Shown in pieces: positions 1 to 4,400 of a stretch of DNA of 8,231 bases. Source of the stretch: Candidatus Woesearchaeota archaeon (lineage in GTDB: Archaea; Nanobdellota; Nanobdellia; Woesearchaeales; DSVV01); assembly GCA_016205905.1 (NCBI GenBank), contig JACQSP010000017.1, positions 1 to 8,231 of the forward strand, read 5' to 3'. Numbering within the stretch: position 1 is the stretch's first letter; the number at the start of each line of letters is the position of its first letter. Under the pieces are notes generated by a model that saw only the letters and a program-made list of their open reading frames with translations, was not told where the DNA came from and did no database searches. The position numbers and the translations under genes were made by a program.

Positions 1-21
1 GATTAAACCAATCCACCCCAT
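1..21 (-). CDS. possible 5' end of a gene leaving the window (partial, hypothetical)
   Basis: An ATG on the minus strand (bases 21-19) opens a frame that continues off the left edge and reads MGWIGLI. A GGAG Shine-Dalgarno-like motif lies a few bases upstream (about 26-29), and a TATA-like TTTAAA on the minus strand (about 76-85) would place transcription start near base 53, leaving a short leader. The same frame stays open upstream to about base 147, where it meets a stop, but holds no other ATG or GTG. Only seven codons are visible, so no function can be given. It could also be the tail of a decayed gene. Confidence 0.3.
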
Positions 22-235
22 TTTTCTCCGTAAACTTTCCGCTTCTTCCAAAAGATTTCCGATAAAACTTTTCTCCTTTAAATACTGTTTTCGGAAACAG
101 CCCTTAAACTCTCTTTCTCGTCGGAAAATTTGCGGAAAAACCAGCGGTGGTTATAATAAGGAGTTCTGCTATTAATGTTTATCATTTTGATAAAAAGGAC
201 AAAAGAAGAGTAGAAAGATAATGAAAAAAGAAAAA
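22..235. other. intergenic DNA with clustered TTTCCG/CGGAAA motifs
   Basis: There is no convincing gene here apart from the upstream open frame of the edge ORF. The first 140 bases repeat the hexamer TTTCCG or its complement several times (for example near 37, 56, 89, 122 and 131). A 6-bp stem with a TCGG tetraloop sits at 85-100 (CTGTTT/AAACAG). A short palindrome, TTATCA-TTT-TGATAA, is at about 178-192, and the A/G-rich run to 235 leads into the tRNA-like relics. Confidence 0.4.
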
Positions 236-299
236 GTGCCTAAAGGAAGGCACTGCCTGAACTAAAATAACAAAATGAGCACACACCAAATAACTTATT
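236..299 (+). pseudogene. tRNA-like relic A (decayed copy of the tRNA at 338-445)
   Basis: It starts with a perfect 6-bp hairpin (GTGCCT 236-241, AGGCAC 248-253) resembling the D arm of the neighbouring tRNA. CCTGAA (256-261) follows, resembling the anticodon loop. Then comes TGAGCACACACCAA (276-289), which matches the variable arm of tRNA 1 (380-393) at 13 of 14 bases. It ends in CTTATTG where the tRNA has CTTATGGG. The acceptor strand, paired anticodon stem and T loop are absent, so it cannot be a working tRNA. It lies directly upstream of the tRNA promoter. A functional small RNA cannot be excluded. Confidence 0.5.
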
Positions 300-335
300 G
301 TCAAGACATATATAAAAATGTTTTGAATTTGTGCA
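300..335 (+). promoter_or_regulatory. archaeal promoter of tRNA 1 (duplicated 36-bp block)
   Basis: An ATATATAAAA TATA box (308-317) is centred about 26 nt before the first base of the tRNA, the normal archaeal TBP/TFB spacing. The block 300-335 is identical to 683-718 upstream of tRNA 2. The last bases (TTGTGC) can pair with the tRNA trailer GCACAA. Confidence 0.75.
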
Positions 336-337
336 AA

Positions 338-445
338 GCCGAGGTAGCCTAATGGTATGGCGTCTGTCTGAAAAACAGATGGGCACACACCAATGCCCTT
401 ATGGGTTCGAGGTTATGGGGGTTGACGAAATTCCCATCCTCGGCG
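338..445 (+). tRNA. type II (Ser-like) tRNA with anticodon GAA and a T-loop intron, copy 1
   Basis: The 7-bp acceptor stem is GCCGAGG (338-344)/CCTCGGC (438-444), with unpaired discriminator G445 and no encoded CCA. The D arm is 347-361. The anticodon stem is TCTGT/ACAGA (363-367/375-379) around loop CTGAAAA, which gives anticodon GAA (370-372) and A37. A long variable arm (GGGCA 381-385/TGCCC 394-398) makes it type II. The T stem is ATGGG/CCCAT (401-405/433-437). A 20-nt insertion in the T loop forms a textbook BHB; removing it leaves the 7-nt loop TTCGAGT and an 88-nt tRNA. The long variable arm plus G73 is the archaeal serine pattern (leucine tRNAs usually have A73), yet GAA reads Phe codons UUU/UUC. 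The loop is one base from the CTGGAAA expected of tRNA-Ser(GGA). The structure is secure; the charged amino acid is inference. Confidence 0.85.
412..431 (+). other. BHB tRNA intron in the T loop (position 59/60), copy 1
   Basis: The pre-tRNA folds as: outer helix (T stem 401-405/433-437), central 4-bp helix TTCG (406-409)/CGAA (426-429), a 3-nt bulge AGG (410-412) on the 5' side, a 3-nt bulge ATT (430-432) on the 3' side, and an inner 3-bp helix TTA/TGA (413-415/423-425). Cutting after the second base of each bulge, the rule for archaeal splicing endonuclease, removes exactly 20 nt and restores a 7-nt T loop. Confidence 0.8.
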
Positions 446-480
446 CACAATATATTATAGAATAATAGCAGAGAAGATGT

Positions 481-606
481 GTACCAAATAAAAGAAAACC
501 TGCCTAATGATAAGGCATTGAATAAATGAGTTTACCAGAACTAAAATAAGTTATACGTGAATAAGTATAAATATTTTTTTGCGTACAATAATAACACAAT
601 TTAAGA
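481..606 (+). pseudogene. tRNA-like relic B
   Basis: A 5-bp hairpin (TGCCT 501-505/AGGCA 513-517) with loop AATGATA resembles the D arm. GAGTTTACCA (528-537) sits where the variable loop would be, and GAACTAAAATAA (538-549) is an exact 12-mer also present in relic A (259-270). The 3' part, GCGTACAA (581-588) followed by ACAATTTAAGA (596-606), mirrors the sequence after tRNA 2 (GCGCACAA, then ACAATTTAAGA at 839-849), suggesting a whole decayed tRNA unit. No acceptor or T arm can be folded. A run of seven T at 574-580 could terminate transcription from tRNA 1. Confidence 0.4.
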
Positions 607-623
607 GGGTAACGAAAAAAAAA

Positions 624-675
624 GTGCCTAATCATAAGGCACCTACCTGAAAAATCATTGAGTACCAACCAATAA
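624..675 (+). pseudogene. tRNA-like relic C (decayed copy of the tRNA at 721-831)
   Basis: The hairpin GTGCCT (624-629)/AGGCAC (637-642) has loop AATCATA. ACCTGAAAA (645-653) is shared exactly with the anticodon region of tRNA 2 (751-759), and GTACCAACCAATA (662-674) matches the variable arm of tRNA 2 (769-781) over 13 of 13 bases. The pairing partners that would make an anticodon stem and T arm are gone. It lies immediately before the duplicated tRNA promoter, as relic A does before tRNA 1. Confidence 0.5.
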
Positions 676-682
676 TATACTA

Positions 683-718
683 GTCAAGACATATATAAAA
701 ATGTTTTGAATTTGTGCA
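683..718 (+). promoter_or_regulatory. archaeal promoter of tRNA 2 (duplicated 36-bp block)
   Basis: This block is identical over 36 bases to 300-335. The TATA box ATATATAAAA (691-700) is centred about 26 nt before the tRNA at 721. The identity runs on, with one mismatch, into the first 15 bases of the tRNA, so promoter and 5' end were duplicated or gene-converted together. Confidence 0.75.
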
Positions 719-720
719 CA

Positions 721-831
721 GCCGAGGTAGCCTAATTGGTTAAGGCGCCCACCTGAAAAGTGGGTTGGGTACCAACCAATACCCTTATGGGTTCGAGGTT
801 ATGGGGGTTAACGAAATTCCCATCCTCGGCG
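721..831 (+). tRNA. type II (Ser-like) tRNA with anticodon GAA and a T-loop intron, copy 2
   Basis: Same architecture as copy 1: acceptor 721-727/824-830, discriminator G831, D arm 730-746, T stem 787-791/819-823 and no CCA. The anticodon stem is CCCAC/GTGGG (748-752/760-764) around the same loop CTGAAAA, anticodon GAA (755-757). The variable arm is GGGTA/TACCC (767-771/780-784). Four of five anticodon-stem pairs and one variable-arm pair differ from copy 1, always with both partners changed, so both genes have been held under selection for structure. The mature tRNA would be 91 nt. No T-rich terminator follows and the next coding gene starts 47 nt downstream, so read-through into it is possible. 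Serine identity (long variable arm, G73) with a Phe anticodon is the striking point; aminoacylation is inferred, not shown. Confidence 0.85.
798..817 (+). other. BHB tRNA intron in the T loop (position 59/60), copy 2
   Basis: It differs from the copy 1 intron at one base only (A810 versus G424), which turns a wobble pair of the inner helix into a Watson-Crick pair. Bulges AGG (796-798) and ATT (816-818) flank the central helix TTCG/CGAA (792-795/812-815). Excision leaves T loop TTCGAGT. Confidence 0.8.
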
Positions 832-878
832 CACAAAAACAATTTAAGAAAAATTAAAAACAAACGGAGAGTGAGAAT

Positions 879-2306
879 ATGAAAAAAATTGGTGTGAAAA
901 TTTGTGTTTTAGTATTAGTTTTTATTTTAAGCAGCGTTTTCAGTATTTTTGTTGCTGCAAATGAAGGAATCATTATAAATCAAGTGTATGTTGATCCTGT
1001 TGATACAGAAGCAGGCGGAGAAGCAATAGAACTGTTTAACCCGACGCAACAAACTATTGATATTTCTGGCTACACAATAAAAACAGAAAGCAGCAACGCA
1101 GACGTCACAATACCAATTAATTCAAAAATTTCTTCAAACAGTTATTATCTTATTACAGATTTGGGCTGGAGCAGTTTAAAAGATAATAGTTTATGGCCAA
1201 AGGCTGATCATGAAGAAGCAATGACTTTATACAATACAAATTCAGGGATTGCATTAGTTAACAAAAACCTTGAAATCATCGACGCAGTTGGCTGGGGTGA
1301 CATTGCTGAGATTATTGCAGGATTATATGAAAATACAGCAGCACCAAACCCGCCAACTGGCTTTTCTCTGAAAAGAATAAATTTTCAGGACACGAACAAT
1401 AACAGCAATGATTTTATGAGTTTCATGGGTATAAATTTAATATTTTACAACAGCAGTTTTGTTTACAATGCTAGTGATGATAATAAAAATAATAATAGTA
1501 ACAACACGAAAGAATCACAAAACAATACTGAGACAAACACCACTTATGATATATCTATTGAACTCCCGGTTATAATTAACCTTACAAATTCAGCACCGAC
1601 AATAATAGATTATAATTTAAGCCTTGATGAAAGCGAAGAAGAGGGGTATCAAATAATGCCAAACGCAGGAGAAATAAAAGATGTAGAAATTAATGTGGTT
1701 GTAGACGACAACGATGGAAATGAAGATGTTAATTATGTTACTGCGCTAGTTACCGCGCCAGAATTTGTCAAAGAAATTCAGCTTAACAAAACCGCAAACG
1801 TGAGCAATGGTGCCTTGTTTTCAGGCAATATAATTATGAATTATTATGATACACCAGAAAAATATAATATTGTGCTGACAGCAAAAGATTCCAGCAATGA
1901 AAACTCAGAAAAAAGTATTGAATTTGAATATTTAAGCGTGGTTTCTTTTGATATCGATGCAGAACAATTAGTTTTTGACAATGTTAAAAATAAAGAAGTG
2001 AAAGAAATCAATGGTGATGCTAATTTCTCGACGAAAACAACGCCGACTTTAAAAAATTTAGGGAATACTAAATTAGAGGTTGGCGTTTATAGTAATAGTT
2101 TAGCACTTGATGGAAATGTAATGCAGTACAAGTTTAGCGGCGATTATAACAACATCACAACAAAGATTGTGGCAAATGAAACATTAGAACAACTAAACTT
2201 TGGAGCAGAGAAAACATTGCCGTTAAGTTTTAAGATTGCATTAGAAAAATACCTAAAGCCAGATGTATATCTTGCCAATATTAATATTGTTGGTGTTGCT
2301 TCATGA
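879..2306 (+). CDS. secreted lamin-tail-domain (LTD) surface protein
   Basis: 475 aa. Residues 1-27 are a signal peptide (MKK, a hydrophobic run, then VAA before NEG). Residues about 30-175 match the lamin-tail (LTD) beta-sandwich: a start like IIINQVYVDP, then GEAIELFNPT, ISGYTIK, IALVNKN and DAVGWGD. A linker at about 195-225 is very rich in Asn and has many N-X-S/T sequons, suggesting N-glycosylation outside the cell. Residues about 238-352 look like an Ig/cadherin-like domain (VVVDDNDGNEDV), and about 353-475 like another beta domain (LKNLGNTKLEVGV). There is no C-terminal membrane anchor. The start is supported by GGAG 9 nt upstream (866-869). The stop overlaps the next start by 4 nt (ATGA), so it is probably a partner of that membrane protein. 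Its exact role (surface adhesion or DNA/cell-wall binding) is not known. Confidence 0.8.
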   Translation: MKKIGVKICVLVLVFILSSVFSIFVAANEGIIINQVYVDPVDTEAGGEAIELFNPTQQTIDISGYTIKTESSNADVTIPINSKISSNSYYLITDLGWSSLKDNSLWPKADHEEAMTLYNTNSGIALVNKNLEIIDAVGWGDIAEIIAGLYENTAAPNPPTGFSLKRINFQDTNNNSNDFMSFMGINLIFYNSSFVYNASDDNKNNNSNNTKESQNNTETNTTYDISIELPVIINLTNSAPTIIDYNLSLDESEEEGYQIMPNAGEIKDVEINVVVDDNDGNEDVNYVTALVTAPEFVKEIQLNKTANVSNGALFSGNIIMNYYDTPEKYNIVLTAKDSSNENSEKSIEFEYLSVVSFDIDAEQLVFDNVKNKEVKEINGDANFSTKTTPTLKNLGNTKLEVGVYSNSLALDGNVMQYKFSGDYNNITTKIVANETLEQLNFGAEKTLPLSFKIALEKYLKPDVYLANINIVGVAS

Positions 2307-3082
2307 AAAGCTTGCTGGGAAATTTAAATAAAAATTTCAAGAGAAGCATGAGGAGAGATTTAGGAAAAAGTTTATTGCCTGCTCTTTTCTTAAGCTCTAT
2401 TCTTATTATTATTTTTTTAAATCCAATTTTAAGCTATGCAACAGCAATAGGAATAAGCCCGGCGAAGATTTATTTGAATGAATCTGTTAACAAAACAATT
2501 ACTTTGATGAATCCCAATAATGAAACTGTACTATTCACCTTAACCAGCATGAATGGTGCAGTTGCATTCAATAAAATAAACGGGAAAATAAAAGCAGATG
2601 TAAAAGAGAGTATAACTGTATTAATCAACCCACAAAAAAGTTTTGAAAAAGGAGTTTATGACGATATTATCTTAGTAACTGCATTTCAGAACAAAGATAT
2701 ATTTCAGAATAAAGGTGCTAATTTTAAAAATAGTATAGGTATAAAAGCAGTATTAAATGTTACTAAGGACATTAATGCAACAGATTATTATTTTTATGAT
2801 GAGTTTAGTAATGAAACTATTGAAAAACAGATAGATAATTCGATAGATAACAATATAAAAGACAATGAAAGGAATCAAACAATTAAACCACCTAATCTCA
2901 TAACAGGAATGGCTGTATTTTATGACAGTAAAATTAAAGATAATAATTGGATAAACCTGATAGTTGTAATAATATTTATTGTTGCGCTGTATTTTTTTGT
3001 GAAAGAGAAGAAGGATAATGAAAAGAATGATAATCAAAAAAAGGATGATAAAGAGCAGCGAGGAATCAAATATGAATTTTAA
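2303..3082 (+). CDS. membrane-anchored extracellular protein with Ig-like domain
   Basis: 259 aa. A basic N terminus is followed by a hydrophobic signal/anchor (about 24-46, ending SYATA). The extracellular part, about 48-155, begins IGISPAKIYLNES and TITLMNPNNETV; a short strand-rich segment with an NPNN turn is typical of archaeal Ig-like surface domains. Several N-X-S/T sites follow. A second membrane helix at about 216-233 ends in a lysine/aspartate-rich cytoplasmic tail (234-259). The motif ITGMAV (200-205) lies just before this helix. It starts inside the stop of the LTD gene (ATGA), so the two are translationally coupled and probably act together at the cell surface. An internal Met at residue 16 is a less likely start. 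No enzyme motif is seen. Confidence 0.7.
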   Translation: MKSLLGNLNKNFKRSMRRDLGKSLLPALFLSSILIIIFLNPILSYATAIGISPAKIYLNESVNKTITLMNPNNETVLFTLTSMNGAVAFNKINGKIKADVKESITVLINPQKSFEKGVYDDIILVTAFQNKDIFQNKGANFKNSIGIKAVLNVTKDINATDYYFYDEFSNETIEKQIDNSIDNNIKDNERNQTIKPPNLITGMAVFYDSKIKDNNWINLIVVIIFIVALYFFVKEKKDNEKNDNQKKDDKEQRGIKYEF

Positions 3083-3092
3083 AAAAGGAAAA

Positions 3093-3148
3093 GTATATAA
3101 ATCCATTTATACTACCTGAATCAGTATTGAATCCTTATTTAGGTGGTA
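3093..3148 (+). promoter_or_regulatory. promoter and inverted repeat ahead of the toxin-antitoxin pair
   Basis: A TATA box, TATATAAA (3094-3101), would start transcription near 3120. An 11-nt inverted repeat (3110-3120 and 3138-3148) overlaps this point; it pairs at all 11 positions if two G-U pairs are allowed. The right arm contains AGGTGGTAT, repeated exactly just before the antitoxin ATG, where GGTGGT can serve as Shine-Dalgarno. RHH antitoxins commonly bind such repeats to repress their own operon; that this is the operator is inference. Confidence 0.45.
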
Positions 3149-3208
3149 TTCAAGTATAATAAAAAAGCAGTAATAAAGCAGAAATTAAAACATTATAAGG
3201 TGGTATAA

Positions 3209-3496
3209 ATGGAATTTAGAAAAATAACATTAACATTGCCAGAACCTCTTTACAATGAGGGGATGCATTTGATTAAAAGCGGTCTGTTTTCAAATTTTAG
3301 TGATTTAGTAAGAAGTGGAATAAGAGAAGAGTTTAAAGGTTTACAACCAATCATTAAAGAGTTTGATGATAGATTAATCTATAATGATAAAGTGTTAGTT
3401 AGTGGAGTAAAGCAAAGCATAAAGGAAGCTAAAGCAGGAAAAGGAAAGAGGTTGAAGTCTGAAAAAGAGATGGATAAATATTTTGAGGAATTATAA
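3209..3496 (+). CDS. ribbon-helix-helix antitoxin
   Basis: 95 aa. Residues 4-43 carry the RHH (CopG/ParD-like) pattern: a beta strand RKITLTLPEPL, helix 1 (YNEGMHLIKSG) and helix 2 (NFSDLVRSGIREEF). This fold dimerises and binds operator DNA. The charged C-terminal half (about 50-95) would wrap and neutralise the toxin. A GGTGGT Shine-Dalgarno lies 5-6 nt before ATG. The stop overlaps the toxin start by one base (TAATG), the usual arrangement of type II toxin-antitoxin operons. The antitoxin probably represses the operon, with the toxin as co-repressor (family knowledge). Family assignment is firm; the exact subfamily is not. Confidence 0.85.
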   Translation: MEFRKITLTLPEPLYNEGMHLIKSGLFSNFSDLVRSGIREEFKGLQPIIKEFDDRLIYNDKVLVSGVKQSIKEAKAGKGKRLKSEKEMDKYFEEL

Positions 3497-3750
3497 TGAA
3501 TTATTCTATTGAATTTACACCTTCTTTTGAAAAACAGCTAAGAAAATTAAAAAATAAAGATAAAGTCCTTTTTGAGAGATTAACAAAAAAATTAAAAGAA
3601 ATAAAAGATACTCCAGAACATTATAAGCCATTAAGTAATGTTTTAAGTGGGACTAGAAGGGCACATCTTAATCCATTTATAATTGTTTTTGAAGTTAAGA
3701 ATAATGTAGTTATAATTCATTATGTAAAGCATCATGATGACGCATATTAA
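3496..3750 (+). CDS. RelE/ParE-superfamily toxin
   Basis: 84 aa, normal length for the family. It starts MNYSIEFTPSFEKQLRKLKNKD, followed by helices rich in Lys (20-37), HYKPLSNVLSGTRRAHL (42-58) and the strands FIIVFEV and VVIIHYVKHHDDAY. Basic residues R54/R55 and the C-terminal HHDDAY match archaeal RelE-like ribosome-dependent mRNA interferases. ParE-like gyrase inhibitors share the fold, but the C-terminal His/Tyr favours RNase activity. GAGG lies 8 nt upstream of ATG, and the gene overlaps the antitoxin by one base. A convergent gene follows after about 110 nt. It is intact and likely functional, though no activity can be proved from sequence. Confidence 0.85.
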   Translation: MNYSIEFTPSFEKQLRKLKNKDKVLFERLTKKLKEIKDTPEHYKPLSNVLSGTRRAHLNPFIIVFEVKNNVVIIHYVKHHDDAY

Positions 3751-3858
3751 TATTAAATTGAGAATAAATTATAATCGCTTTAAATGGTTAATGATTTGAA
3801 TAACATCAACCAATCTCGTCAAAACATCGTCAACAGAGAAATAATAAAAAATAAATAT

Positions 3859-4392
3859 CTACCACCCAACCAGCCTTGCCAAACTGTCTTCGATAACCTC
3901 GCCGGTTTCTGCGTTAATTTTAATATTCAGTGTATTAAATGCTGCAGTTATAAAAGTGATATTAAACACAAGCCCGATATCAAGATGCTGCAAGATTAAG
4001 ATGTTCTGATTAATAATTTCTCTGGCATATTTTTCTTTCTGAATACCTAAGGCAATCTCAATTGCTTTATCAGAATCAAATGCGACTTTGCTTAATTTTA
4101 ACTCTTTTAAATCATGCTGTATTTCCTGAAATGCCGGCTGTTCTTCCATGCGTATTTCATTGCCAGTATCCTCAAATGTAAAAACTTTTTGTGATTCTGT
4201 TGAATAGTAACCAATATTAGTATTTGCATTAGTCATCTGAAATACATGAACAAGATATGCCTTTGGCTCTTTTTTTTTGAATTCCCTGAATTCTTCGCTT
4301 AATTCAATCTTTTTAACCAATTGCTTAAATTCCATTGGTGAAAGAGGAATAACTTTTCCTTTATAAAACTTTTTAAATGGAATAATAATCAC
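3859..4392 (-). CDS. PepSY-like domain protein of unknown function
   Basis: 177 aa with a GTG start (bases 4392-4390); the alternative Met20 also lacks a Shine-Dalgarno. There is no signal peptide or membrane helix, so it is probably cytoplasmic. The N-terminal 100 residues are charged, with no recognised domain. The C-terminal part resembles a PepSY module: KVAFDSDKAIEIA (102-114), a hydrophobic strand (140-147), then LNIKINAETGEVIEDS (155-170). PepSY modules are known as inhibitory or regulatory partners of peptidases, but some serve unknown cytoplasmic roles. It is divergent from Taw1 with only 8 nt between the start codons, so the two share a promoter region. The assignment rests on the C-terminal pattern only. 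Confidence 0.6.
   Translation of the reverse strand: MIIIPFKKFYKGKVIPLSPMEFKQLVKKIELSEEFREFKKKEPKAYLVHVFQMTNANTNIGYYSTESQKVFTFEDTGNEIRMEEQPAFQEIQHDLKELKLSKVAFDSDKAIEIALGIQKEKYAREIINQNILILQHLDIGLVFNITFITAAFNTLNIKINAETGEVIEDSLARLVGW
4359..4378 (+). promoter_or_regulatory. promoter for Taw1 (leaderless mRNA)
   Basis: TTTATAAAA (4360-4368) is followed by TTTTTAAAT (4370-4378). The second is centred 27 nt before the ATG at 4401, so the mRNA would begin at or next to the start codon. No Shine-Dalgarno is present. The promoter lies inside the 5' end of the divergent PepSY-like gene. Confidence 0.55.
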
Positions 4393-4400
4393 TTAATATT

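Noticed and set aside
182..388. A 68-aa minus-strand open frame over relic A and tRNA 1
   Set aside because: It runs across the tRNA promoter and tRNA gene and has no domain; it is a chance reading frame.
386..400. The extra bases after the anticodon arm as an intron at 37/38
   Set aside because: They form a 5-bp long variable arm that covaries between the copies, and removing them gives no BHB. The BHB is in the T loop.
753..759. Reading the anticodon as TGA (a normal serine anticodon)
   Set aside because: This needs C at position 33 and a shifted stem. Both copies form a perfect 5-bp stem around CTGAAAA with T33, so the anticodon is GAA.
236..830. A CRISPR array, because of repeated hairpins and spacing
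   Set aside because: The repeats are unequal, match the tRNA genes and include their promoter; there are no uniform repeats or spacers and no cas genes.
338..831. Genome-wide reassignment of UUU/UUC from Phe to Ser
   Set aside because: TTT/TTC codons are abundant at hydrophobic and conserved aromatic positions in the encoded proteins, including the Taw1 cluster motif and membrane helices.
2753..3106. A 117-aa minus-strand frame rich in Ile/Phe
   Set aside because: It is the complement of the Asn/Lys-rich part of the membrane protein gene, an AT-content artefact.
3784..3999. A 71-aa plus-strand open frame
   Set aside because: It overlaps the 3' end of the PepSY-like gene on the other strand and has no motif or Shine-Dalgarno.
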